Assembly (NCBI GenBank): GCA_003105035.1
Contig: PQAL01000021.1
Span: 17,614-63,241, forward strand
Source: Anaerolineales bacterium
Lineage (GTDB): Bacteria > Chloroflexota > Anaerolineae > Anaerolineales > UBA4823
Direction of reading: 5' to 3'
DNA length: 45,628 bases
The notes under the pieces were generated by a model. The model did no database searches. It saw only the letters and a list, made by a program, of their open reading frames with translations, and was not told where the DNA came from. Shown here one piece after another: positions 8,631 to 17,131 of the stretch. Position 1 is the stretch's first letter, and each line of letters begins with the position of its first letter. A program made the position numbers and the translations under genes.

Positions 8631-9775
8631 AGATAACAAATGTTGAGCTAGATCCGGGGAGGCAGGTGCGGGCCAAGGAATATGCCCGCCTCAACCGGCG
8701 TTTGATGGTCGTCGACATGGTGATAACGGCGATCTACTTTCTCGCCTGGCTGGTCCTTGGCTGGTCAGGGGCTTTAAAAGATTGGTTGATGCAGTACACA
8801 TCCAACGAGTGGCTGCTAGTGTTCTTGTTTGTGCTAAGTATTGGTGGCATCCTGTTCCTAATCAACCTGCCGCTCTCATATTACCAGGGTTTCATCCTGC
8901 CCCATCGCTATGAGCTCTCTACACAAACAGTGCGCGGGTGGGTGATTGATCAAGTCAAGGGGATCCTTGTTGGAGGCGTCCTTGGGCTGATCGTATTGGA
9001 GATCATCTATGCAGTCCTGCGAGCCTACCCGACTTATTGGTGGCTGATCGCAGCCGCAATACTGCTTATTTTCAATGTCATCCTGGCTAACCTGGCACCA
9101 ACGCTCTTGATGCCCCTGTTCAACAAATTTACTCCACTGGGCGAGGAACACGCTGAGCTGGCCGAGCGGCTGGTACAGCTGGCAAAACGATCGGGAACTT
9201 ACGTTCGTGGGGTTTTCTCCTTCGATATGAGCAGGCGGACGAAAGAAGCCAACGCTGGTCTGACTGGGCTGGGGAATTCCCGGCGGATCATCATTGGTGA
9301 TACCCTGCTGAAAGAGTTCAGTAGCGATGAGATTGAGACGATTATGGCACACGAGCTTGGCCACCAGGTGAACAAGGACATTCCCTTGAGTATCATTTTT
9401 GGGAGCATAACGACCCTGGTAGGTTTATACCTGGCTTCCCTGGCGTTGAATTGGGGTGTGAGTGCATTTGGTTTTTCAAGTTCAGGCGATATCGCCGCTT
9501 TTCCACTTTTCGTACTCGTGCTGGGTGTATTCGGGCTGGTAAGCATGCCTCTGGAGAACGGATTCTCACGCTGGCGGGAGAGCAAGGCTGACCAATATGC
9601 CCTGGCATTAACCCTCAACGGAAGTGCCTTTGCTTCCGCCTTACGCAGGCTGGCGAACCAGAACCTGGCTGATGCAGACCCTGAACCCTGGGTGGAGTGG
9701 TTGCTCTATTCGCACCCCGCAATCGGGAAAAGGATCGCCATGGCAGAGCAAGATGCACATCATAAGGGGAGTTGA
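8615..9775 (+). CDS. M48 (Ste24/CAAX-type) membrane zinc metalloprotease
   Basis: A 386-residue integral membrane peptidase of family M48. The zinc motif HELGH is at residues 246-250 (context MAHELGHQVNKDI) and the third ligand Glu lies in RWRESKADQYAL, as in Ste24/HtpX-type enzymes. At least five hydrophobic segments are visible: around residues 32-50, 66-84, 115-135, 141-160 and in the 262-315 region. The N-terminal region (LNRRLMVVDMVI) and the YELSTQT motif match the Ste24 branch rather than HtpX. It probably degrades or processes membrane-associated substrates. It overlaps the phosphatase gene by 16 nt and is followed immediately by an intrinsic terminator, so the two form a two-gene operon. 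Confidence 0.9.
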   Translation: MEQGVKITNVELDPGRQVRAKEYARLNRRLMVVDMVITAIYFLAWLVLGWSGALKDWLMQYTSNEWLLVFLFVLSIGGILFLINLPLSYYQGFILPHRYELSTQTVRGWVIDQVKGILVGGVLGLIVLEIIYAVLRAYPTYWWLIAAAILLIFNVILANLAPTLLMPLFNKFTPLGEEHAELAERLVQLAKRSGTYVRGVFSFDMSRRTKEANAGLTGLGNSRRIIIGDTLLKEFSSDEIETIMAHELGHQVNKDIPLSIIFGSITTLVGLYLASLALNWGVSAFGFSSSGDIAAFPLFVLVLGVFGLVSMPLENGFSRWRESKADQYALALTLNGSAFASALRRLANQNLADADPEPWVEWLLYSHPAIGKRIAMAEQDAHHKGS

Positions 9776-9780
9776 TAAAC

Positions 9781-9808
9781 AAAAGAGACGCCGCGTGGCG
9801 TCTCTTTT
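9781..9808. terminator. Bidirectional intrinsic terminator
   Basis: AGAGACGCC (9783-9791) pairs with GGCGTCTCT (9796-9804) around a 4-nt loop, flanked by As on the left and a run of Ts on the right. It lies between the convergent M48 protease and PspC genes and can serve both. Confidence 0.93.
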
Positions 9809-9826
9809 TGTCGGAGTTTAGCTAGA

Positions 9827-10024
9827 TTATTCGTAAGGTACGACAATCCAGAGGATCAGGTAAAGTAAGAAACCGGGGATACCCCCAGGGATCAGGGCAA
9901 TTAGAAATGCCAGCCTGAACCAAAATGCACTGATCCCGAAGAAATCAGCCAGGCCACCACAAACCCCGGCAAAAATCCGATTTTTCCGTGAACGCCGTAG
10001 AATTTTCTTATCATTTATAGACAT
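9827..10024 (-). CDS. PspC-domain small membrane protein
   Basis: A 65-residue PspC-domain protein (PF04024). The basic N-terminus (KKILRRSRKNR) is followed by the conserved IFAGVCGGLADFFGI and a hydrophobic segment ending in LYLILWIVVPYE, the usual ending of stand-alone PspC proteins. It is membrane-anchored; in enterobacteria PspC takes part in the phage-shock envelope-stress response, but isolated short PspC proteins have no settled role. The start at 10024 is chosen because GGAGGT precedes it by 4 nt; the ATG at 10036 overlaps that ribosome site. Confidence 0.92.
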   Translation of the reverse strand: MSINDKKILRRSRKNRIFAGVCGGLADFFGISAFWFRLAFLIALIPGGIPGFLLYLILWIVVPYE

Positions 10025-10106
10025 AGCCACCTCCATTAATAACCGTCAAGGAACGAATTCTCTACTTGTATTAACGCAGCATGACATAAAAAGTCGCGCT
10101 CATGAT

Positions 10107-10619
10107 CTACCACTGGTTCCAATGGACGATTTCGCTTAACTCGCGCCGGCCACCTTTTTGAGGTGGGCGTACCATGGATTCGGCATCTTGCGGATAGCCA
10201 AACGAGAGAGCGAAGCGCAGGTGGAGGTCCGCAGGGAATCCAAGGATCTGGCGTGCTTTATCCCCGTCATAGATTGAAGCAATACACGAGCCGATCCCTA
10301 ATTCCCAGGCTGACAGCTGCATGTATGCCGCAGCCTGCCCAATATCGAACAATAGCTGGAACTTCTCACCAGGGTCGGGATGGACAATCGCAACAGCCAA
10401 GGCAGCTCCAGCCAGGTGACTCGCATACATGCCACACTCAGATATGGCTTGAAGGGTTACTCGGTCGGTGATGGCGATAAAATGCCAGGGTTGTGAGTTT
10501 TTCGACGATTGGGCGCGCCTGCCCGCGTTGAGGATTGTCCGGGTAGCTTCTTCAGGTAGCGGTTGACCATTGAAATGACGGATGGCTCTTTTCAAGCGAA
10601 TAGCTTCAGTAACATTCAT
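10107..10619 (-). CDS. Nitroreductase-family flavoprotein
   Basis: A 170-residue member of the nitroreductase family (FMN-dependent). The N-terminal AIRLKRAIRHFNGQPLPEEA and the FMN-contacting RRAQSSKNSQPWHFIAI are the family hallmarks, and LSFGYPQDAESMVRPPQKGGR near the C-terminus matches the typical end. It reduces nitro compounds, quinones or enoates with NAD(P)H. The protein is slightly short but complete. GAGGT lies 5 nt before the ATG. Upstream is a perfect 11-bp inverted repeat ACAATAATTGT at 10651-10661, possibly an operator. It is divergent from the Lrp/AsnC regulator gene, with a 199-bp gap that otherwise holds only the regulator's promoter. Confidence 0.9.
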   Translation of the reverse strand: MNVTEAIRLKRAIRHFNGQPLPEEATRTILNAGRRAQSSKNSQPWHFIAITDRVTLQAISECGMYASHLAGAALAVAIVHPDPGEKFQLLFDIGQAAAYMQLSAWELGIGSCIASIYDGDKARQILGFPADLHLRFALSFGYPQDAESMVRPPQKGGRRELSEIVHWNQW

Positions 10620-10780
10620 GGTTTACCTCGTTTAAGAAATATTTATTCAAACAATAATTGTATTCCATCTTTGGGCAGCATGATCGAACATCCTAGCATA
10701 GTTTTGCTGATGATCAGGGATATGACAGGCATATGACATTTGATACTTTAGTTTATGACAACGCATTTGCTAAACTGATA

Positions 10781-10813
10781 CCGTATTCGGAATTATATAA
10801 TACCGATTCGGAA
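10781..10813 (+). promoter_or_regulatory. Promoter/operator candidate of the agmatine operon regulator
   Basis: TATAAT at 10796-10801 ends 17 nt before the regulator ATG, giving a very short leader. It is flanked by two near-identical small palindromes, CCGTATTCGGAA (10781-10792) and CCGATTCGGAA (10803-10813), 22 bp apart (two helical turns). This spacing suits a dimeric autoregulator such as Lrp/AsnC. No consensus -35 is evident. Confidence 0.45.
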
Positions 10814-10818
10814 CGATT

Positions 10819-11307
10819 ATGCCACCTAGAAAATCACACCTCGACGAGCTTGATTACCAGATCATTCGACACTTGCATGCGAATGCACGCATTTCGGCGA
10901 CAGAAATTGCCCGCCGAACCGGCTCAAATGAGCGGACGATCCGGAAACGCATCGATCACCTGGTTGAAGATGGGGTATTCCGTCTGACTGCCATAATCGA
11001 GCCTCAATACTTCGGCTATATCAATACAGCCGATATCTTTCTTGAAGCGGATCCCAACCATGAAAAGGAGATCCTGGAAGGCCTGCTGCTCCTCCCTGAA
11101 ATTACTTATATTGCCTTCGGACAAGGCTCCAAGGATATCTCGATCGAAGCCCGTTTCAAGGATAATGATGAGCTTTTCACATTCCTGCACCATACCCTGC
11201 CTGAGTTACCCGGCGTTAAAGTGACCGGGTATGCCCTGGTGCCGCGCATCCTGCGTAATATCGATGAATGGTTCCCTCCCCGGGATGATTTTGGAATAAC
11301 TGAATAA
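10819..11307 (+). CDS. Lrp/AsnC-family transcriptional regulator
   Basis: A 162-residue Lrp/AsnC regulator. The N-terminal winged helix (LDELDYQIIRHLHANARISATEIARRTGSNERTIRKRIDH, split here only by its two helices) is a clear AsnC-type HTH, and the rest is the ligand-binding RAM domain (GQGSKDISIEARFKDNDELFTFL). It probably senses an amino acid or amine such as agmatine, arginine or putrescine, and controls the four genes downstream, which begin 21 nt after its stop. Two short palindromes overlapping its -10 suggest autoregulation. The ATG at 10819 lacks a strong Shine-Dalgarno; the leader is only about 10 nt. Confidence 0.9.
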   Translation: MPPRKSHLDELDYQIIRHLHANARISATEIARRTGSNERTIRKRIDHLVEDGVFRLTAIIEPQYFGYINTADIFLEADPNHEKEILEGLLLLPEITYIAFGQGSKDISIEARFKDNDELFTFLHHTLPELPGVKVTGYALVPRILRNIDEWFPPRDDFGITE

Positions 11308-11327
11308 CAAAATATTGGGAGAATGGT

Positions 11328-12341
11328 ATGCTTTTGAAGCACTTCATTGACACACAAGATTTTTCAAAGGATGAATTACTTGACATCATCCAGCTCACCC
11401 GCCTGATTAAAACAGCCGATAAGCAAGGCTGCACCCCCAAACTGCTGGCTGATGCCTCGCTGGGAATGATCTTCGAAGAACCCTCGACCCGCACCCGGGT
11501 ATCATTCGAAGTCGCCATGACCGAGCTGGGTGGGCATGCCCTATATCTGAAGCCGGGTGAGATTCACCTGGGCATACGCGAATCACTATATGACACAGCC
11601 CAGGTGCTTTCACGCATGTGTGATGTGATCATGGCTCGCACGCTTCAGCATGACACGGTGGTCAATCTGGCAAAACATGCCACGGTACCGGTCATCAATG
11701 GGCTGACCGATTATAACCACCCCACCCAGGTGGTCTGTGATACGCTGACCATGATCGAGCATATGCCGGATGGGAAGAAGCTTGAGGATCTGAACGTCAC
11801 CTTTATCGGAGATGCAACCAATGTGCTCAGCTCGCTTATGCTGATCTGCACCAGGCTGGGCATGCATTTTACCCAGGCAGCCCCTGTGAAATACCAGGCT
11901 CCGGCGAAGTGGGTGGAGTGGGCACAAGAGAACTGCAAGGTATCTTCTGGTTCGGTCAGGTTGACAGATGACCCGGTTGAAGCGGTTAGTCAAGCGGATT
12001 TTATCTATACTGACCTGTGGTGGTGGGTCGGACAGGAAGAGCAGATCCCGGAACGAAGGGCTGCCTTTATGCCGAATTACCAGGTTAACCTGCAGCTCTT
12101 TGAAAAAGCGCCTGCACATTGCAAGTTCATGCACTGCCTGCCTGCATCGCGTGGCGTGGAAGCAACAGATGAGGTGATGGATCACCCCAGATCGATTATT
12201 TTCGACCAGTCGGAAAACCGCCTGCACACCGAGAAAGGCTTGCTGGTTTACTTTGTTTACCCAAGGTTACAACATCCCTCTGAAGCACTAAAGGCCTACC
12301 ATAAAGGACAAGTTGAAGCCCACCTGCGAGCGGGTAAATAG
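11328..12341 (+). CDS. ptcA: Putrescine carbamoyltransferase (N-carbamoylputrescine phosphorolysis)
   Basis: A 337-residue aspartate/ornithine-carbamoyltransferase-family enzyme whose sequence best fits putrescine carbamoyltransferase. The carbamoyl-phosphate loop STRTR is at 53-57, followed by VSFEVAMTELGGHA. Further motifs are MAR, NGLTDYNHPTQ, FIGDAT and HCLPASRG. The region near LICTRLGMHF and the C-terminal LLVYFVYPRL resemble the enterococcal enzyme. In the agmatine pathway it converts N-carbamoylputrescine plus phosphate into putrescine and carbamoyl phosphate. An ornithine carbamoyltransferase role is less likely because agmatine deiminase is in the same operon. GGGAG lies 6 nt before the ATG. 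It is 2 nt from a second paralogue. Confidence 0.78.
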   Translation: MLLKHFIDTQDFSKDELLDIIQLTRLIKTADKQGCTPKLLADASLGMIFEEPSTRTRVSFEVAMTELGGHALYLKPGEIHLGIRESLYDTAQVLSRMCDVIMARTLQHDTVVNLAKHATVPVINGLTDYNHPTQVVCDTLTMIEHMPDGKKLEDLNVTFIGDATNVLSSLMLICTRLGMHFTQAAPVKYQAPAKWVEWAQENCKVSSGSVRLTDDPVEAVSQADFIYTDLWWWVGQEEQIPERRAAFMPNYQVNLQLFEKAPAHCKFMHCLPASRGVEATDEVMDHPRSIIFDQSENRLHTEKGLLVYFVYPRLQHPSEALKAYHKGQVEAHLRAGK

Positions 12342-12343
12342 GC

Positions 12344-13369
12344 ATGCCACAACATTTTCTTGAGCTGGATGACTTCTCGAAGGATGAGCTCCTGCACATG
12401 CTGGAGCTTATCAACTTTCTTAAGCAGGCTGATCGCAAGGGGGTGAGCCCCCGCCTGCTGCGTGGCATGAGCTTGGGAATGCTCTTCGAATCCGCCTCGC
12501 TGCGTACCAGGCTATCCTTCGAAACTGCCATGATGGAGCTGGGCGGACATGCCGTCTATCTCAAGCCTGGAGAGATCCATCTTGGGGCGCGTGAATCGAT
12601 TTACGACACCGTCCAGGTCCTTTCCCGCATGTGCGATGGCATTATGGCTCGCACTGACGCACTTGAGACCATGCAGGAGATCGCCCGTTGTTCAATGGTA
12701 CCGGTAATCAATGGCATGACCGTCTACAGCCACCCAACGCAGGGATTGTGCGATGTATTCACCATGACCGAGTGTCTCCCTCAGGGTAAACCATTGGAAG
12801 AAATGAAGGTGGCCTTCATCAGCGATGCATCACCTGTGGGTTGCATCTGCACTTCGCTCAGGCAGATCCTGCCAGTGCTGGGATCACATCTGGTGGTGGC
12901 AGCCCCTGAAGCATACCAGGTGGAAGCCCAGGAAGCTGAGAAAACCCGCATTGCCTGCCTGAGTAGCGGGGCGAGCTTTACCATGACTGAGAATCCCATA
13001 GAAGCGGTCAGAGATGCCGACTTCATCGTCACCGATGTGTGGTGGTACCACGGTTATGATGATGAAAAAGAAGCCCGTTTAAAAATCTTCATGCCGAGAT
13101 ACCAGATCAACAAAGAGCTGCTTAAGCACGCACCAGCCCACTGCAAGGTTTTACACTGCATGCCTGCCAATCGCGATTACGAGATCACCAGTGAGGTGAT
13201 GGATTCAGAATCTTCCATCATATTCGATGAAGCAGAAAACAGGTTCCACACCCAAAAGGCCTTACTGTTATGGTTCCTGTATCCCAACCGGTACGCTCCC
13301 AGCCCCGAATACCAAAAGTATATTGAAGGAGAGACTGAATCTTTCCTGCAAAAAAATATTCATTACTAA
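12344..13369 (+). CDS. Second carbamoyltransferase paralogue with altered phosphate loop
   Basis: A 341-residue paralogue of the preceding gene, starting 2 nt after its stop. It keeps the domain order and most motifs (LGMLF, LSFETAMMELGGHAVYLKPGE, HPTQ, HCMPANR, FDEAENRFHTQKALLL) but the carbamoyl-phosphate loop reads SLRTR (52-56) in place of STRTR, DYNHPTQ is VYSHPTQ, and GDAT is SDAS. These changes fall at substrate-binding positions, so it may use another amine, form mixed trimers with its neighbour, or be weakly active. Ribosome loading probably depends on coupling with the upstream gene. Family assignment is firm; the exact reaction is not. Confidence 0.7.
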   Translation: MPQHFLELDDFSKDELLHMLELINFLKQADRKGVSPRLLRGMSLGMLFESASLRTRLSFETAMMELGGHAVYLKPGEIHLGARESIYDTVQVLSRMCDGIMARTDALETMQEIARCSMVPVINGMTVYSHPTQGLCDVFTMTECLPQGKPLEEMKVAFISDASPVGCICTSLRQILPVLGSHLVVAAPEAYQVEAQEAEKTRIACLSSGASFTMTENPIEAVRDADFIVTDVWWYHGYDDEKEARLKIFMPRYQINKELLKHAPAHCKVLHCMPANRDYEITSEVMDSESSIIFDEAENRFHTQKALLLWFLYPNRYAPSPEYQKYIEGETESFLQKNIHY

Positions 13370-13379
13370 GGAGAATGAG

Positions 13380-14795
13380 ATGACCGCAGAGATTTTGCCT
13401 GTACAGGCACCTAAGAAACCGCAATACAAGAAGGTGTTAGGCGCATTAGATACTTTCCTGTTCACGATCTGTGCACTGCTGTTCGTGGATACTGTCGCCC
13501 CAATGGCCTCCATGGGTCCGACTGCCATTACCTGGTTTGTGATCCTGGTGATCCTGTTTTTCATCCCTTATGGCTTGATTGTCGCCGAGCTCGGCTCTAC
13601 CTACCCTGAGCAGGGCGGCATCTATGCCTGGGTGAAACGTGCCTTCGGCAACAAATGGGGAGCCCGCACCTCCTGGCTCTACTGGGTCAATATGGCCCTC
13701 TGGGTACCTTCCTCCTATATCTTTCTAGCGGGATTATTTTCACAACTATTTTTCCCCGGCATGTCCTTGGTCTGGATCATCGTGCTGGGTTTGGTCTTCA
13801 CCTGGTTAATGGTCTTGCTAGGCATTATCAACCTGGGCGAGAGCAAGTGGGTGGTGAACGTCGCCTCGGTACTAAAGATCGTGCTCATCCTGGGAATCAT
13901 CCTGGCTGGGATCATCTATGTGCTCAATGGCAGTGCCCCACAAAATGATGTCTCGCTTGGTGGCATCACTCCAGTGTGGGGCGATGCGCTGTTCTTCCTA
14001 CCAGCCATCATCTATAGCCTGCTTGGCTTTGAGATGATGTCGGGTGCCAGTGAGGAAATGAAGAATCCCAAACGTGACGTACCACGGGCGATCATCACCG
14101 CTGCCCTGTTCATTGGCGTGGTTTACACCCTGGCGATTCGCTCGATGCTGGTGGTAATCCCCGTTGACAGCCTCGGCCTGATTACCGGCATGATGGATAC
14201 CTTCTGGGCAGTTTTTGGCACCAGCGGTATTGGTGGAGTGATCGCCTTCATCTTCGGCTTGTTTGCCTTGTATGCCATTTTCGCCCAGACCGTATCATGG
14301 GCGATAGGTACCGTACGAACCTCCGCTCAGGCTGGTCAGGACGGTGAGTTACCGGCTTTCTTCGGAAAACTACGCTCCAGCAACCAGGCACCGATTGGCT
14401 CCTTACTACTGACGGGTATAGTCGCCTCGGTAGTCCTGATCATTTACGGTTTTCTGGCTACCAATGCTGAGGACCTGTTCTGGACATTATTTGCCTTTAG
14501 CTCGATCTTGTTCTTCATCCCTTACGCCATCCTTTTCCCAGCTTTTCTCGCGCTGCGGGTGAAGGATAAGGCTCAAGAACGAGCATATAAAGTACCTGGT
14601 GGTACAGTGGTTGGGTTTATCCTTGCCATCATCTGTGAGATCATCATTATCGGAGGAATAATCTTCTTCATTTATGTACCGGGTGAGCCAATCGACTGGG
14701 CGTATGCAGGGCCGGTGTTGATCGGGATCGTCGTCACGCTCATCATCGGTGAAATACTGCTCCTGGTACAGGGTAGGAAGAATAAGGTGGCATGA
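13380..14795 (+). CDS. APC-superfamily amino acid/amine transporter, likely agmatine/putrescine exchanger
   Basis: A 471-residue APC permease with about 12 membrane helices. The first helix contains the family pattern around [22 protein letters not shown], followed by [27 protein letters not shown], characteristic of amino-acid/polyamine antiporters such as AguD. Because it lies between the carbamoyltransferases and agmatine deiminase, import of agmatine in exchange for putrescine is the most likely job. An in-frame upstream opening at 13227 runs into the previous gene; the ATG at 13380 is preceded by AAGGAG with 6-nt spacing and is the start. Its stop overlaps the aguA start in an ATGA arrangement. 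Confidence 0.85.
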   Translation: MTAEILPVQAPKKPQYKKVLGALDTFLFTICALLFVDTVAPMASMGPTAITWFVILVILFFIPYGLIVAELGSTYPEQGGIYAWVKRAFGNKWGARTSWLYWVNMALWVPSSYIFLAGLFSQLFFPGMSLVWIIVLGLVFTWLMVLLGIINLGESKWVVNVASVLKIVLILGIILAGIIYVLNGSAPQNDVSLGGITPVWGDALFFLPAIIYSLLGFEMMSGASEEMKNPKRDVPRAIITAALFIGVVYTLAIRSMLVVIPVDSLGLITGMMDTFWAVFGTSGIGGVIAFIFGLFALYAIFAQTVSWAIGTVRTSAQAGQDGELPAFFGKLRSSNQAPIGSLLLTGIVASVVLIIYGFLATNAEDLFWTLFAFSSILFFIPYAILFPAFLALRVKDKAQERAYKVPGGTVVGFILAIICEIIIIGGIIFFIYVPGEPIDWAYAGPVLIGIVVTLIIGEILLLVQGRKNKVA

Positions 14796-15889
14796 TGGCG
14801 CAGGTATTCAGCTCGACACCCCAGGCAGATGGCTTCCGAATGCCGGCGGAGTTCTCTCCCCATGCCGGTACCTGGATGTTGTGGCCTCAACGCCCCGATA
14901 ACTGGCGTATGGGTGGCAAGCCTGCCCAAAAAGCCTTCGTGGCGGTTGCCAGCGCTATCGCTCAATTTGAACCCCTCACGATGGGTGTCAACCATGACCA
15001 GTTCAGCAATGCTCGCCAAATGCTCCCTGCGAATATCCGTGTGGTCGAGATCTCCAACAACGATGCGTGGATGCGCGACTGTGGCCCGACCTTCCTGATT
15101 GATGAGAAGGGCGGGATACGCGGCATCGATTGGGTGTTCAATGCCTGGGGTGGGTTGTTCAATGGACTCTACTTCCCCTGGGACCTCGATGAGGGTGTGG
15201 CACCCAAGGTGTTTGAGATCGAGCAGGTTGATTACTACCGGGCTCCCATCGTGCTTGAAGGCGGTTCGATCCATGTGGATGGGCAGGGCACCTGCATGAC
15301 CACCGCAGAGTGCCTACTCAGCCCGGGACGTAACCCTGACCTGGCCCAGGAGCAGATCGAAAGCCACCTTAAGGAATATCTCAATGTTGAGAAAGTATTG
15401 TGGATTCCCCGCGGTGTCTTCCACGATGAGACAACTGGTCATGTGGATAATATCGCCTGTTTCCTGCAACCAGGGGAGATCGCCCTGACCTGGACGGATG
15501 ATAAATCGGACCCGCAGTATGAGCGTTCCGCAGAAGCTTACGATTACCTGATGTCCAATAGGGATGCGCGAGGCCGCAGGTTTGAGGTGCATAAACTACA
15601 TCAACCTGACCCGATCTTCATCACCCCTGAAGAAGCGGATGGTGTGGATGCGGTAGATGGCTCCCTACCTCGCGAAGCAGGCGACCGCATGGCTGCCTCC
15701 TATGTCAATTTTTATTTTTGCAATGGTGCCGCGATCGTCCCGACCTTCGGTGATCGGCATGACAAGGCGGCATTGGATGCCCTGCAGACATGGATGCCTG
15801 AGCGGAAGATTGTGGGCATCCCGGCGCGTGAGATCTTACTCGGCGGGGGGAACATCCATTGCATTACCCAGCAGCAACCGCAGAGATAA
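14792..15889 (+). CDS. aguA: Agmatine deiminase
   Basis: A 365-residue agmatine deiminase (EC 3.5.3.12) of the guanidino-group modifying PAD_porph family, which hydrolyses agmatine to N-carbamoylputrescine and ammonia. The N-terminal [22 protein letters not shown], the [13 protein letters not shown] motif, [10 protein letters not shown] with the catalytic His, and [13 protein letters not shown] with the nucleophile Cys357 are all intact, and Cys357 is also the catalytic position in characterised enzymes. It overlaps the permease by 4 nt, is the last gene of the operon, and is closed by an intrinsic terminator 40 nt later. The product feeds the putrescine carbamoyltransferase upstream. Confidence 0.96.
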   Translation: MMAQVFSSTPQADGFRMPAEFSPHAGTWMLWPQRPDNWRMGGKPAQKAFVAVASAIAQFEPLTMGVNHDQFSNARQMLPANIRVVEISNNDAWMRDCGPTFLIDEKGGIRGIDWVFNAWGGLFNGLYFPWDLDEGVAPKVFEIEQVDYYRAPIVLEGGSIHVDGQGTCMTTAECLLSPGRNPDLAQEQIESHLKEYLNVEKVLWIPRGVFHDETTGHVDNIACFLQPGEIALTWTDDKSDPQYERSAEAYDYLMSNRDARGRRFEVHKLHQPDPIFITPEEADGVDAVDGSLPREAGDRMAASYVNFYFCNGAAIVPTFGDRHDKAALDALQTWMPERKIVGIPAREILLGGGNIHCITQQQPQR

Positions 15890-15928
15890 AGGAATTTACT
15901 GTCAAACAAAAGCTATGATCGAGATAAG

Positions 15929-15961
15929 AAAGACCAGGTTTATCAGGCCTGGTCTTTTTTG
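15929..15961 (+). terminator. Intrinsic terminator of the agmatine operon
   Basis: AAAGACCAGG (15929-15938) pairs perfectly with CCTGGTCTTT (15948-15957) across a 9-nt loop and is followed by a T-run (15955-15960). Confidence 0.92.
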
Positions 15962-15989
15962 ATTATCTGGATGGGGATTTTATTGTGTT

Positions 15990-17057
15990 TTATAGCCCGA
16001 TGGCTTTGTATAGCCTTTCCTTGTCAAGGTGGGCTTCTACCAAGGATTGGAATTGCTTAAGCTTGGCACTCTGGCCCAAGCGGGTTTTACCGAAAAATTT
16101 TTCGATCTGCTCGATGGTTTCCATGGTGTTGGTACGCACCAACAGCACCGAGATGCCAAACTCCTCAGCCTGCTTGATCACCAGTGGGCTTGGTCGCAGG
16201 TTGCCGGTTAAGATCAGGCAGGTGGTGGAGGTCTCCAAAGCAGCCAGCTGGATATCCGTCCGGTCGCCACCGGTGATCACTGCCTTGTTGGATGAGCGCC
16301 TGAAGCGGCTCAGGGCTGCTTCAGCCGTCATCGCCCCGACGGTCAGGTTTTCCACCAGGGCTTCAGTGCGCTGATACTTGGTGAGTACTTCAGCATCCAG
16401 CAATTTAATCAGCTCTCCTACCGTCAAGGCAGAGAGCCCGCGCACTTCCGGTAGCACTCCAAAGACGTTAACATCCTTCTTCTCCAGGAAGGGAACGGCG
16501 ATTTTTCTGACGAAATCACTGGCATCTTCTGGCACACGGTTGATCAGAATCCCACAAAATGCCTCTCCCAGGCGCGCTTGGGTAGATAGCACGTCGTCTA
16601 GCATGCGCACTTCCTCACGGTACTTTGCGATGACCAGTGCTTTGCTACCAAGTTTTTTAACCACTCCTACCGTGGGCAGACCGACCACGTATCCTTCACG
16701 CAAGCTGCCCCCTCCCTCCAGGATAAGGATATCCTGGTCCTGGCTCGATCTCTGGTATGCCTGCGTGACTTTCTCCATCAGATCTTCCCGGTCGGGGTTG
16801 ATCAGCCAATCCCGTAGAAACTCAGGTGTGATCACCACCGGCGAAAGCTCCCATGGCTCCAGAGAGAGGTTCAAAACATGTTTGACATACGCGGCATCTT
16901 CGTCTGCAATCTTGTTCTCAATCCGCCATGGCTGCAGGCTGAGTGGCTTGAGATAGCCGACCCGGTAGCCGTCCTGCTGCATCCGCATACCTAATGCCAG
17001 GCAGGTGGCGGTTTTCCCCGAAAATCTCTCTGCGCCAGTTATGTAGAGTGATTTCAT
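15990..17057 (-). CDS. DRTGG/AAA_26 protein, phosphotransacetylase N-domain-like
   Basis: A 355-residue cytosolic protein with an N-terminal P-loop domain of the BioD-like AAA_26 type (GAERFSGKT near residue 8; ILEGGGSLREG near 117) and a C-terminal DRTGG-type domain (LTVGAMTAEAALSRFRRSSN, then KAVITGGDRTDIQLAALE). The same pair forms the N-terminal half of long phosphotransacetylases, but the catalytic transacetylase domain is absent, so this is probably a sensor or regulator of acetyl-CoA/acetate metabolism. AGGGA precedes the ATG at 17057; an extension to 17081 is unsupported. It is 74 nt downstream of an ADP-forming acyl-CoA synthetase on the same strand, consistent with such a role. Confidence 0.82.
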   Translation of the reverse strand: MKSLYITGAERFSGKTATCLALGMRMQQDGYRVGYLKPLSLQPWRIENKIADEDAAYVKHVLNLSLEPWELSPVVITPEFLRDWLINPDREDLMEKVTQAYQRSSQDQDILILEGGGSLREGYVVGLPTVGVVKKLGSKALVIAKYREEVRMLDDVLSTQARLGEAFCGILINRVPEDASDFVRKIAVPFLEKKDVNVFGVLPEVRGLSALTVGELIKLLDAEVLTKYQRTEALVENLTVGAMTAEAALSRFRRSSNKAVITGGDRTDIQLAALETSTTCLILTGNLRPSPLVIKQAEEFGISVLLVRTNTMETIEQIEKFFGKTRLGQSAKLKQFQSLVEAHLDKERLYKAIGL

Positions 17058-17131
17058 CGTTTTTCCCTTTCCATACCACAAACCGACCTTATGACCACGA
17101 TTTGGCTAAAGAATAAACCATGATAATTGCC

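Noticed and set aside
9781-9808. Inverted repeat as mobile element end
   Set aside because: It has the exact form of a bidirectional terminator between convergent genes.
11328-12341. Ornithine carbamoyltransferase (argF)
   Set aside because: No arginine biosynthesis genes nearby; agmatine deiminase in the same operon and motif similarity favour putrescine carbamoyltransferase.
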